The position numbers and the translations under genes are program-made. From contig CM076943.1 in NCBI GenBank assembly GCA_039566865.1, positions 16,106,001 to 16,170,000 on the forward strand: 64,000 nt of DNA, given 5' to 3'. Position 1 is the stretch's first letter. Every line of letters starts with the position of its first letter. This DNA is from Aurelia coerulea (lineage: Eukaryota; Cnidaria; Scyphozoa; Semaeostomeae; Ulmaridae). Below are positions 22,975 to 34,129 of this stretch, piece after piece. The notes below the pieces were generated by a model. That model searched no databases and had not been told where the DNA came from. It worked only from the letters and a program-made list of their open reading frames with translations.

Positions 22975-24807
22975 ATGATGGCATTTTTCAAGGATTTAAA
23001 AAAGAGGTGAGTGAATTTAGCATCATAAGATAATTTTGTAGGGAGAATAAAGTTTATTATTCATGCATAAAGTGCCATATCCATGCCCCTGCCTAAAAGT
23101 GTCAGTGAAATTCAACCTGTTTAAATATGAACATCCCAAAAAGTTGCAGTAAAATCGATCAATACAATGGGCAAGCCCCAAGCCCCAGTGGTGCATGCTC
23201 TGAACTGCATTAAAAATAATACCAAGAGCAAAGCAAAGCATGGAAGAGCAAAAGAACGAAGGTGTTTAAAGCCCTCAGTGCCTTAGAGTGAAGCTTCGTG
23301 AATGCACATCAAAGATTATCATAACTTTAAACAAAAAGGTTTAGTGTAAATAATGTGGATATTTAACTTCTGAATATTCCTATTTAGACCACATATCGAG
23401 ATTCTGGAAACGCTGTTTTTATGTACTTAGGGGCATCCTCCCTAATTATTTCAAAAACCAATAGAGCTATGAAGTTGTAGCTTGGTACACAGTATGATCA
23501 ACCTATTGTGATCCTAAATTAAGTAATTAAATTTTTTATTGTGACTTGTTGTTTGGCAACTTCTAGCAGTCAATGCTACCCATTTTACCCTCATCTTGCC
23601 CATTTTACCCCAGTATACCCTAATAAAAATGATTTTCTATGATAGTGATTTGGTAAAAGGAAATGTGAAAATGGAAGACAATTCTATATTGATATAGTTA
23701 TTGCTGATAAAAAGAATATTTGTTGAAAATCAGGAAAAGAATATGATCTTGGTGCATGCAAATGATCTTTGAAATGAATCTGTGCTAGTCACTTGATTAA
23801 GAAAGTTCTCACTATTTTGCTTTTATGTTTCATTGTCATGATGAAGTCAAATCACTTATAAAACAGTGAAATAGTACAGACAGTACAAATTTCCAAAAAA
23901 TTGATCTTATTCAGGGGCTGATCCAGGAAATTTTCTGACTACTACCAAGGTGAGGTTATTCGAAATAGTAGGGTATCGCCTTTTGAAAATAGGCTTGGAC
24001 GTTAATAACTAGATACAAGGATCTGACTACTGCTTCAGCTAGTTGCAGTAGTGTGGATCCACCCCTGTTATTCTTTCTCTTGTTGGATATTCAGATTTGT
24101 ATGCTGGTATATAAGTGGAAGTACACGGAGAAGTAACACAACAGCCAGAGCTTAGAATTCCATTTAATTTTAATGACATCTTGCCACCAGCCACCCTCCA
24201 TTGCAACCACACACATTGATTGCATTTTGCACCTATAACCAAAGTTGAAGGCAGAAAACTTGTTCCTTCTTAAATGGGGTTTAGCATGCTTTCCTTCTGA
24301 ATCCCACTTTATGCTAAATACCTACATTTTCTTTGATGGGTTTTCAGTGACAAAGACTCTCTGGTTTTAAAGGCAGATTCATCTTTTGTTGTGAATGTTG
24401 GCAATAGAGTTTTAGATCTCCATGAACTTGGTTGGGATATTCCTATGAATATAAAGACTGCTTCCTCTTTTGTTCATGTCTTGTCAATTGTCAGTAGAAG
24501 TCAGGTGTGCCAAGGGTGTAGAAAAGCAAAATACTCCATCCTGTTGGATACTGTGTATGACAGTGAAAGTCACATTCAGAGTGTTGCCAGGTTGGCTTCA
24601 TTTGGTCCTTTTCATGAAGCATCCCCATCTTTCAAAGCCTTCATTTCTGTTCAGTGCAAAATTATGATAAGCTCAGCAACAAAATCAAAAGTATGCGAAG
24701 AATGCCAGAAGCTTGACAATGCACTTCAAGTCAGGTCATTTCGAGCTTCCAACATAGTAGCCAAGGAAGCCATTCATCAAAGAAAAACTTCAAACATATG
24801 TCTGTAA
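22975..24807 (+). CDS. Two-exon gene inside the 5.6-kb transposon (join 22975-23006, 24348-24807), Cys-pair protein
   Basis: Exon 1 is M-M-A-F-F-K-D-L-K-K plus AG, with donor GAGGTGAGT. Exon 2 follows TGGGTTTTCAG and completes the Ser codon (AG+T), continuing D-K-D-S-L-V-L-K-A-D. The phase match supports splicing and gives about 163 residues. Two cysteine pairs (V-C-Q-G-C-R and V-C-E-E-C-Q-K-L) frame a region with L-L-x-T-V-Y and C-K-I-M-I. This layout recalls the segment after the DNA-binding domain in transposon-derived, THAP/P-element-associated invertebrate proteins, but that is inference and no catalytic motif is visible. The stop is TAA at 24805. A CpG-rich stretch at 22800-22970 just upstream could be its promoter. 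It may have further exons or be a remnant. Confidence 0.45.
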
Positions 24808-27419
24808 TGCAGCTGCAGCAACGATTGGAGGATGAAAGTGGTACAAAATTCTTGCAATTAGTATCAAGCTTGAAGCATCTGCAAACATACTCAATATTTT
24901 GCCAAGGGATGTTATGATAAGCTTTTACGCTGTATTCATTTGATGCATAAACTTGAATTTATTTGATCTCTATCGTTGGTTTAGCATTTTGTTTGGTGGT
25001 ATTTGATCCCTTGCCAGAAACAGGGGGAAGCAACAGAATATTACACAAAGTATTAACAATTAATAGCCTCTTCCACAGGTAGAAAATATTTTACTTTTAA
25101 GTATTTTGCTGTCTTGCATACAGTTTCTATGCGATATGCGATAATTAAAGGCCCCCTCTGTCCTGCTGTGTACAGCTTAGAGCTATGAGAATTTTTACCT
25201 GGAAAGTGCATCAGATAGATGTGTCACAAGATTTTTGTGATCAATATAATGTTTCATGTAGAAAACCACAGCCACAACTAATAAAAATTTTCAATTACTG
25301 GCTGCATGTAAACTGTTTGCTGCAAAGAAATCAGTTCATGGTTACATCTTCTATGAGTAAGAGAAATATCATCACAAAAAATTGAAAGAATTTGCACATG
25401 CACAGTGCAAAAAATGGGTCAACTAAAGTGTCAATTTTGTGCAAAAATAGATAGCCAATTTGACAGAACACCAAGATAGTGTATGCTGCTGTATCATTTC
25501 CAGTTTGAGTATAGATTTCACAAATTGAAATTTGATATGGAAACCTTTTGAAACTCCATTTCTATCTTGAAACTCCTCCTGGATGTATTTTAATTTTTCT
25601 AAAAATCAGTTTGTGAGTACAAGATGGGCAAAACTAAAAGCCAGAAAGTTTCAAAGTTGTGATTGCAATTTGTAAGGATAGAGAAGAAAAGTTACCAGAT
25701 GGCTGATGTGGCACTCCCCCTCCCTCTTCCATCTATGATTGCAGTAAATTGAGCTTGAAAATTTTTCTAAATTCTATAAGTTTCATTTGCAAATTATAAA
25801 TGTAATTTCTTGCAGGATAATAGGAGCATGTCTTAAGTTGTGGAACAGATCCAAAGCAGGATATGAAGGGTTGCGGGATTCTGGATTTTTTAAGATACAA
25901 AGATACAAAGAAAAGTCAACAGCCATTCTCTTGTAGATGTGCTATCCTTTATTCAATATTCATCAACCTTCCCTTGTATATAAAATGAATTTACTTCACA
26001 ATTCAACTTGAACTCCAAATTACAATATAAACTAAAAGTGACTGCATTACAGTACAATGTGATTTTGAGGGAAAACAAGGGTCAACAGTCATCACTTCTT
26101 AGAGCTGATTTTTGAAGTAGCTGTACGAACCCAAGAAACCAGGATTTTGCCATTTTGGCAGTAATGGCAGGAAATTAATGCTGTTTCATGCCTCTTGCTT
26201 CTGCTTGGGGCCTTAAAGTTGACACCATTGAGTCAAGGAGGGATCAAAAAGATTCACAAGAGTTATAAATATATCTATAACATCTGCATAATATGCATAA
26301 ATAAACATTTTCTATTTTATAAGAAAGTGGTTTATAAGAAATTAGTACCAGGATGGTGACAAATTTAAGAAACTCTAGTACTATGTTGGAGGAGTGCTAA
26401 GAAACTTTTAAAAGCCAATTCAAAGAAAGCTGTGGGGAAATTTTCGTTGAGCCAATGTTTTTGAGTAATATTTCATAAATATTATGCTTTGAGCCCAAGA
26501 GAACTAGCCTGCGCGCAGCCTCAACTCCCCAGTTGAGGCTGCACGCAGGCTAAAGAGAACTTGCTTGCCTGCAACAAATTGTGCTGCATGTCAAGAAATA
26601 AATACCTGGCAGTGGTAGAAACTTCATGTATCCAAAAATAAGAAACAAATCTATGAGCAGTAAAATGCTAAAATGTTCATGTGAAATTAAGAAACTTTTA
26701 ATGCTATGGGCTTATCAACGTTTCTGATAAGGAAACAAGGTGTGGATGTGATCGATTAGTTTTTAATACATCTGTTGACAATGAAAAATATTTTAGAGTT
26801 GCAAAACAATGCTGAATGAGTTTTGATCATTACAAGCAGCAGCCTAAAATGCCTACATCTTTATTTCTTTGAAAGCAATTAAGAGATTATATAAATCATG
26901 CAAGTACAATAATAAGCTACGATCAAGTTTCAAACATGATAATCCAAGCACACCTAAGTTGCTGGTACAACAAACATATTTGGCCTTGATACATTGATGC
27001 TTGCAAGTCCTTTGCATTGTCTAATCTTTTGGGAAGATCCAAAATGTTGGGATTGGACTACACAACTAAAAGGTGACTACGTCAGTAGAATTCTCAACAA
27101 GCTCCCAGCCCCAAGTCACTCTGCAGAACTTCTCAAATTACCATTAACATATTTTGTCATCTGTGTTCAGTGATAAGAATGCAGCCAGACAGACTCCGTC
27201 TGCCATTTTATGGATGTAACATCTACAGCTCTACAAATGTTGGTTGTTCATCCCTGCTACATGAGATCTTGTAAATAACTTAACTGATATGGCCAAGTCT
27301 TGCTTCATATTTCAATCACGTCTTCTTTTAATTTGATCACACCAGCCACGCTGCCTGTTCATCTGGAGGATTTCTCTGGTTGGGCCTAACTAAACTCCAT
27401 TGTTCACTTCTTCTTCATC
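24808..27419. other. Transposon interior, no gene seen
   Basis: AT-rich sequence within the 5.6-kb element. It includes stretches rich in AAGAAACT/AGTTTCTTA motifs (26310-26720) and a 48-bp hairpin insertion (26505-26552). No open frame has recognisable protein features. Confidence 0.5.
26505..26552. mobile_element. 48-bp foldback micro-element with 8-bp target duplication
   Basis: TAGCCTGCGCGCAGCCTCAA pairs with its complement across a CCCC loop. It is bordered on both sides by the identical 8-mer AAGAGAAC (26497-26504, 26553-26560). An 8-bp duplication is characteristic of hAT transposases (also of P elements). It is too small to be anything but a passively mobilised MITE. Confidence 0.8.
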
Positions 27420-27644
27420 TCATCTTCGAATAGGCCAGCAAAATCTCCTCTCGACATAAGATCTTAAACGCTCAGCATGTAAAAATCTTTTCTTCGAAAA
27501 ACAACCAATCTCAGTAACGTGTCTCCAGTGAAAATATTCCCCTTTCACCAACTTTCGCCCGTCTCCGATGGCTTGCTCGCTCTCCGATGGCTTGCTCGCC
27601 TCGACTTGCTGAAGGATCTGCTGTTTGTTACGAAAATCTCGCAA
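27420..27644 (-). CDS. Possible minus-strand first exon near right transposon end, unknown
   Basis: A 74-residue frame starting M-R-D-F-R-N-K-Q-Q-I-L-Q-Q-V-E-A-S-K with a charged, helical N-terminal half and a basic C-terminus. It points inward from the right terminal repeat and includes a 19-bp tandem repeat (CTCCGATGGCTTGCTCGC). It may be the start of a second, divergent transposon gene, but no downstream exon or family signature was recognised. Confidence 0.2.
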   Translation of the reverse strand: MRDFRNKQQILQQVEASKPSESEQAIGDGRKLVKGEYFHWRHVTEIGCFSKKRFLHAERLRSYVERRFCWPIRR

Positions 27645-28107
27645 CTCTCTCTAACATGGGTCCAATCTTAGTTGCGATTGCATGATTAAGAATATTTTTT
27701 TCCAATAGACTCTAACGACGGGGGACTACAATCTTTTTTGGCAGAGGATTGTTTGGTTATGATAGAGCAAGCTGCAGTCCGCAATTCAGCACCAGCCACA
27801 GCAGCCACAGCTTCGAAGTCCGCCATTTTTCAGTTTTGATTTATGATTATGATGTCCCCCGTCTTCAATATGCAATCATGCTCCATTGTATCCCTGTAGC
27901 CCATAAGCCCTTGTTACGAGCATCACGAGAAAAATCACTGTAGGAAGATATAGGGGGTTGCCTTCCCATTCATTTTAATAGTTTAATTAATATTTTCGTC
28001 CTTTCGATATCTCCTCCGCAGTACTACAAAAAATTCCCCCCGCAGATACATATCATCCAGCGCTCCTCCATAGAAGCACACCAGCAGTGTCTAACTACCC
28101 ATGTGAA

Positions 28108-30115
28108 TACATTACTTAGTAGACTAAGCAAGTTTGACATGCTGAAAAACATGGAATATAGAGCCATTCCAAAAAAATGCCCCCAAATTCTATTTTTAGA
28201 TGGGGGCACAAGAGCCCAATGCCAAAAGTGAAAAACTGGTGTAACTAATGACACAAGTAACGAATGAATACATTACTTAGTAGACTAAGCAAGTTTGACA
28301 TGCTGAAAAACATAGAATATAGAGCCATTCCAAAAAATGCCCCAAATGCTATTTTGTGAATTTTATATACCTCGTTTTATAAATGAAATTTTCTTTCCAT
28401 AAACCTAGCAGCATAACCTCGAAAATGATCGCAACTTTAGTCCCTCTAGTCTACCCAAAATGAGATAAGTCATGTATGGCCCAGAAACTGTTTGATTTAG
28501 GGTCCACAGTTATGGGATAAGCTTCTAGTCTTGATTAGACAGTCAATCAGCCTGACTGAGTTTAAGGCCAAAATCAAATCCTGGAAAAGGAATGAGTGCC
28601 AATGCCAGTGTGGAGTTTTGCGGAAATCTTGTACCGTATTTAGGGTTTATATAATATTTCTATCAATAATATAATAGTAATAATTTTAGACGGGAGCACT
28701 AGAGCCCAATTCCCCAAATAAAAATCTGGTGTGTATCTAATGGAAGGAGTGACAGCTAAATACGTTACTTGGTAGTCTTGCAGTCTTAACAAGGTTGACG
28801 GGCTGAGAATTATGGATCTACGGACATTCACAAATGTTCCTCAATGCTTTATTTACACTGTGGCACTTGTGCAGGATTCCCCAAAGCGAAAGTTTCACGT
28901 AACTATTGAGATATGCTGCATCTTGTTACACACAATTCATTATGCACTGGCAATCTCCAAAAGTTATTTGCATTGGTTCATTCGAAAAACAATCCTATAT
29001 GCTATCCATTGAAAGAGAAAGGTGACTGATAAGATAGTGAAATAATTTGCTTAATTGTATAACTAAAGTGAGCGGCCTACGATGGGTTCAGCAGTCTCCA
29101 TCATATCTGTTGACACATTTGTACTGTCCACCACACCTTTACTTATAGGAGCATTTGATCAGTTCCTGGCAGGCCACCGATGCATCAGGAAGAATAGTCC
29201 ATAAATGAAACCGCGAACTGTTCTGATCACGTTGCTATCCCCATTTATCAGGGCACGGGGTTTCTTGGAGTTTGACGAGAGACTCCCCCAAATATGAGCT
29301 CCTTTGTAGATGACGCATTGAATGTGTTGCGTCAGTGCATCCCTTGCAGAAGGGATACCATCAACCTCCCTTCGCATATGAGTAAACAATTCCTTCCTAG
29401 CTGCTTTTATGGATCGTTTCGTATAAGAAGAGAAGAGAAACGCTCGATTGCATAAATATGAGCATCTGACAGGGAATTATGGCCTTGTGACAAGGTTATG
29501 AATGCATCTGCAAATGATGGGTGAGGCTTTTCGTGCCGTTTTCTTACCAGTACCAGCAAATACATCCACTTAGTTGATTGAGCAATGCAAACACTTTTGC
29601 GTTTTCAGGGCTAATAGTCAATGCCAGTGGATGAAGAATGAAGCGTGATCAGAACAGTTTATGGTATCCAGTATGGACTATTCTGCGAATAATGAATTAT
29701 GAATAACAAGAGATTTGCATATTTCAATAGTTGTGTCAAACGTTCGCTTTTGGGATATTATGGCCCAGTGCCCCAGTGTGAATAAAGCTCTGAGGAACAT
29801 TTAAAATGGTCATGTATTCCACGAGTCTCAGTTCGTCAAGCTTACTGAGACTAACAAATAATATCTTTAAGCATCGCTAATTTTCATTGGGGATTGGGCT
29901 CTAATACTGCTGCCTTAAAATAGCAATTAGGGGCATATTCTTAGAATTGCCAGTTTATTCCATGTTTTCAGCATATCAAAATTGCTAAGACTACAAAGTA
30001 ATGTATTTATCCGTCACTCGTTTCATTAGTTACACCAGTTCTTCACTTTTGGGGATTGGGCTCTAGTGCCCCCATCTAAAAATAGCATCTGGGGGCAATT
30101 TTTAACACTATCGGA
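28108..30115. mobile_element. Composite inverted-repeat region with internal direct repeats
   Basis: Left side: GAATACATTACTTAGTAGAC... appears twice (about 28105-28210 and 28262-28350), with a diverged third copy near 28680-28820. Right side (about 29760-30115): the same sequences are inverted, ending TTAGTTACACCAGTTCTTCA and GGGCTCTAGTGCCCCCATC. The core holds a decayed antisense ORF (29159-29640). This looks like a transposon with repeated ends or two nested copies. Confidence 0.6.
29159..29640 (-). pseudogene. Decayed transposon-associated ORF, minus strand
   Basis: On the minus strand three reading frames together give L-S-G-C, F-A-G-T-G-K-K-T-A, S-F-A-D-A-F-I-T-L, a conserved basic stretch (S-I-K-A-A-R-K-E-L-F), and finally S-A-R-D-A-L-T-Q-H-I-Q-C-V-I-Y-K-G-A-H-I-W-G. 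I recognise this order (L-T/S-G-C-D, F-x-G-K-G-K-K, then P-P-x-x-x-A-L-x-x-H-x-x-R-A-x-Y-Q-A-x-x-W) from an uncharacterised repeat-borne protein common in cnidarian and other invertebrate genomes. Frameshifts and a stop (W-Y-W-stop) show it is dead. Confidence 0.5.
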
Positions 30116-31559
30116 AGATTTCTGGTGCCACCCCTGAGTTAGACATTACTCAAGTACCTTTACGAGTAATATGATACAAAACAAGTGGAAGTAAAGAAAA
30201 AAAAATTCCAAAGATTTCCTTTATCAAAGTATATAGCTTCGTAACTTACATTTTCCCAGTCAGTACTGGAGTTTCTTAATTTTTGGCGATCTGAGAGTTA
30301 AGCTTTTCTTTTGGATGGGCAGTTTCTTTATAGAAAAATACAGGTAGTTAACTATGGTGATAAAAAAACATGTGTAAACAAAAGATTCCAATACAATAAC
30401 TGGGAGCTAGAAATTGCCTTTTCCTACTTTGGAGACCGTTCGAAACATTCATTTTTCTCTTCAAGAAATTGGGAGAACTTTCAACTTCTTTCTGTGTTTG
30501 GGGACACATTACTGTCTTAGCTACTTCACTTATTACTGTGTTTTACCGTAGATCTTTTCTCGGAACCAAGGAGGAACCAAGTCTGTGCAGTTCCGGGTTA
30601 AGAAAAGATATTTTGCAATCGCAGTCACATGATTGATGGAAACTCCACACTCTAAATTGTTGTGGCCAATGTATGAATGTATTACATCACATCATAACGG
30701 AGAGTGAGTAGAGCGTCTGTTTATTTGATTTATTTCACTATCAAAGATAAAAATAGGACAGGAGTGCTTTCGGACGACAGAACAATGATGGAGGAAAAGG
30801 ATGATTGTAATTGTTGCAAATGGTGGAAAGGAAAGCATGGGGTAAGTCCATACTGTAGCTTTTCATAAAGCAAATTGACCCTGGCATCCAATGCAGCCCT
30901 GAAATTTGGCAACATTGGTATAATGTAGTATGACTTATGAGGTGCTTGTCGTTTTCATTTACAATGCATGCGTTGAGCCGAAACAGTACACGTATGTTAG
31001 TTTATAAGAAACTCAACTCTCCGATCGGTAAAAAAAAAAGAGAAATTTGATAAGGATTTTTCCACTTATTTTTCACTTCAGAAATATTGTAGTCACTTGT
31101 TTAGAAATGTACATTGGAAAGACTTCAAAAACTTTGTTTTGAAATGCTGGCGAGGGCACAGGTAGTGAACATGAAGATTGTTAAACTCGAAAGAAACTCT
31201 GAGTACTCCAAAAGTTATAATTTTAAGAAACTTTCAGTATTAGCCCAAATTCTTAGTTTCTTATAATAAAAAAATATGTGTAACTGCTAGGTAAATGTTT
31301 CAAATCCTGCTATCATTTTCATGGATCGTCTATGACATTGATTTAATGTCTAAAATGTACAGCTATTTTAGGACGTAGACAAAGGAATTTCAGAGCTCAG
31401 AACTCAGAGGAATTGCAACGTTTGCTAATTTATAGCTTTGCAGTCAAACAACTGACTGACAATGATGAGAGAAATGCAAAAATTCAATTTAGCCATTAGC
31501 AGGGTGTAACAGTAACATAAGAATAACAACAGAAGAACGTTGGGGTCGTTTGGTGAGAG
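30116..31559. other. Repeat-rich AT sequence, no gene seen
   Basis: Contains scattered AGTTTCTTA/TAAGAAACT motifs (30235-30280, 31000-31270) and a segment (31140-31215) that is the inverse of 21485-21570. No coding sequence is supported. Confidence 0.45.
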
Positions 31560-31920
31560 CATGGGCAATAATGCACCGTTGATGTGGCCTATATTATGAT
31601 CAAAATTGTATTTTTACTCACTGTGTTGTTTCTCTTCCACGGGATTGCGAGTAAAGCTTGATAATGTTGCCATTCCTTCGTTCTTCAACAAGTTTGAAAT
31701 AAGACATATCGCTGCGTAGGAGCTCCAACCGTTCCAACTGAATTTGAATGACGAGAGAAGAACGAGAGAAGCTGTGACGAGGGAAGAAGGGGGGAAGAAC
31801 GAAGGCATAGCAACATTATGAAGCTTTACCCGAAATCCCGTTGAAGAGAAACAACACAGTGAGTAAAAATACAATGTTGATCATAATATAGGCCACATCA
31901 ACGGTGCATTATTGCCCATG
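31560..31920. mobile_element. 361-bp foldback element with 7-8-bp target duplication
   Basis: The termini CATGGGCAATAATGCACCGT and the complement ending TTATTGCCCATG form nearly full-length arms. The flanks are (G)GTGAGAG on both sides (31552-31559, 31921-31927). It starts CATGGG like the 5.6-kb element at 22462. It could belong to a transposase class with an 8-bp duplication (hAT or P). Confidence 0.75.
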
Positions 31921-32379
31921 GTGAGAGATGTTGGCTTCAGAATGCTTCAAACCTTTGGATTGTTTTTGAACACTCGGCAAATGGGATCAAGGTTCATTTC
32001 ATGAATTTTTTGGGACATACAAGACGGGAGAATACTTCCGGTGTCTCGATGCATATAGTCGGAAGTAGCACAAATTTGATTCAAAATAACGTCTCTGAAA
32101 GTTGCTAACTTAAGTGGCAGAAACTTCAAATGTTTGAAAATATTAAATTAAAAGACATATCTTAACAGCAAGTTCTTGCCTGCTTTTACATCGTAATGTC
32201 AATAGTTACTCTAAACAAATAGAATTAATGCCTATTTCATTGCAATGAATTCAAAGGGATTGAAAGGGATTTATTTTCACAAACTTAGCTAGTTGTTTCT
32301 CGTTAGGTTATTTACCACACAGTTTTCTCTTATTTCAAAAGATGCCCTCTGTAAAGTGAGTTTAGAAATTCATGTTAAA

Positions 32380-32887
32380 CCTGATAAAAACTCCGGGGGG
32401 GGGGGGGGGCACACGAACTAGGGATGGACGGGAGTCTGTCGCCCGATTGCAGCAAGCTACCCTCTTCTAATTGCCAAAACTTGCCTTCTCGTACCCACTT
32501 TTGTGATCAGTTTTGGCGGAAGACTACCCTTTTTCAACGAGTTTTGCCGATTGCAACCAAACCGAACCCATGTTTAAAAAATTTTGCCGAAAAAGGACCC
32601 TTGTTTAGAGAATTTTGGGCCAAAAGCCCACCCATATGGGTGGTACATACCCCCACCTTCAACATATCATGTACCCCCCTCCCAGGAACAGATTCAGCCA
32701 ACCCAATCTGCCACTCAAAAATGCGTCATATTTCACATAGCAAGGTAGAGGGGGCTACTGAGGCAGTCATAAGCCTAGGGGCCTGGGGGCAGCAGCCCCC
32801 CCCCCAAAGTTGGAATTTTTTCAAAAATCAGCGTTTTCCTAGCTACAATGCTAGATACTATGCATACGAAATTTTGCATCGTAGCTG
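32380..32887. repeat. Degenerate repeat with G/C runs
   Basis: A 15-base G run near 32396 opens a stretch with ACCCTTTTT, GGACCCTTG and C-runs, similar in style to the other G-run elements at 8071 and 40719. The 155-residue frame at 32424-32891 is low-complexity repeat translation. Confidence 0.45.
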
Positions 32888-33078
32888 GTGAAGGTCAAGA
32901 TGAAGTTGCGGTTTTTAGCGCCAAGCGCTGGGATCGCAGAAGTAGCCAAGCGCTAATCGAGTCCGCGATCCCTTTTCATGATGCTCAAGAGGTGGGGCTC
33001 TACCGGGTATCGAACTCTGTCCACCTAACTATTCTGGTTGCAAAGACAGAGGATTACACCGCTGCACCACAACACTTT
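32888..33078 (-). repeat. tRNA-derived SINE, family 1, copy 2 (minus strand)
   Basis: The reverse complement matches the copy at 2533-2724: GTTGTGGTGCAGCGG head, GTTCGATACCCGGTAG B-box region, GCGATCCCAGCGCTTGGCGC body, and a CTTCATCTTGACCTTCAC tail. Confidence 0.85.
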
Positions 33079-34129
33079 AGCTAAGAAGGAGTAAACCAGA
33101 ACGAGATTTTGCAATTTGAGATTTAGCGGTTATTTTAAACAACGAGAAGGCCTGAGTGAATGCCCACAGTATTAGACCCGAAAGAAGCTTACTTGGCCTC
33201 CCAACTGTATAAAAGTAATCGAAAATCAGCCCCAATCGGGCAAAAAAATGCCTTCGATCGGGCAAAAAGTATGATAAACAATGGACTATGTGGACTATGT
33301 GTCGGGCAGCCGCCCTAGATATTTATTCCCGTATGCTTATGGGAGTGCACATCCCGTCAGCAAAATATGACAATATATACAAGGTACCTCCCCCAGGTGC
33401 CAACACAAGCAACTTATAAACCAACTTACCATGCTCACCTGTCGGGTCATTGCTGGGCTTTTTTGCCCCCCTCCCCGCCAAAATTCCTAGCTACGCTTCT
33501 GCATGGTAGTAGAAAAGCTGATGAAATTAGGACTGTATACCAAAGTCTATTATAAGTCCTGAAGCCTGTCTATCATTAGATGTAGGTGTTCCTTAAGCTT
33601 CAGATACAAACCTTGCATCAATTGACAGCTTAGGAAATGCACTTTTCTGCGCGAGGGGAGGGGGATAGTAAAGGTACCTGGGGATCTGCCGTGACGAAGG
33701 GAATACTTTTTCGGACTTCTTGTCTAACGAAGGGTTAATTTTTTTGCAATTTTGGTCTAGGCACGGAATCTAGCCTGGGGTACCATATTTGACAATATTG
33801 GTCTACAGAACGGTCAATATTGTTCCAGCCAGGGTTACCATTTTCTTAAAAATTAGTCTAGCCAACGGTACCATTTGGAATATGCTCGATCAAAAATTTA
33901 GCCAAGAACCCCGTGCTTTTCTGGAGGTGCCTTAACACAAGAAATACTTATGCATTGACTTTTATGATTATTGGAAGTTTGAAAACTGTATCTACATTGA
34001 AGCTATATAAATGACATATGGCCAAATTATAGCAACAATTAACCCAAGACTTGCTTATTGATGATCACTTACTAATTTTGAGTTACCATCCTGCTCTCAA
34101 CTTCTCTCAACCAGTTTAATTATGTCTAA
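33079..34129. other. No gene seen
   Basis: Contains G/C-run repeat remnants (33290-33360, 33640-33930, with repeated CTAACGAAGGG/GGTACC motifs). Nothing codes convincingly. Confidence 0.4.

Larger units (their letters stand above)
22462..28103. mobile_element. 5.6-kb DNA transposon with ~200-250-bp terminal inverted repeats
   Basis: The left end begins CATGGGTAGTTAGACACTGC and the right end is its complement (…GTGTCTAACTACCCATG). Complementarity continues discontinuously through GTGTGCTTCTATGGAG, GTACTGCGGAGGAGATATC and a block reading GCGATTTTTCTCATGATGCT (left 22694-22727; matching complement near 27909-27945). The left arm holds three copies of a ~39-bp unit (22517-22640), the right arm one. 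The ends start CATG, as in Drosophila P elements. No 8-bp target duplication is visible, so superfamily assignment is tentative. It contains a two-exon gene (22975-24810), long non-coding stretches, and a minus-strand frame at 27420-27644. Confidence 0.75.

Noticed and set aside
22462..28103. Firm assignment of the 5.6-kb element to the P superfamily
   Set aside because: CATG ends and Cys pairs are suggestive, but the 8-bp flanks (AGCTATGT and TGAATACA) do not match and no transposase core was seen.
31614..31874. 86-residue minus-strand frame with L-L-S-S-F-K-F-S-W-N
   Set aside because: It lies entirely within a palindromic foldback element and is a by-product of its arms.
32424..32891. 155-residue frame
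   Set aside because: Translation of a degenerate repeat rich in ACCC/GGGT motifs and ending in the SINE.
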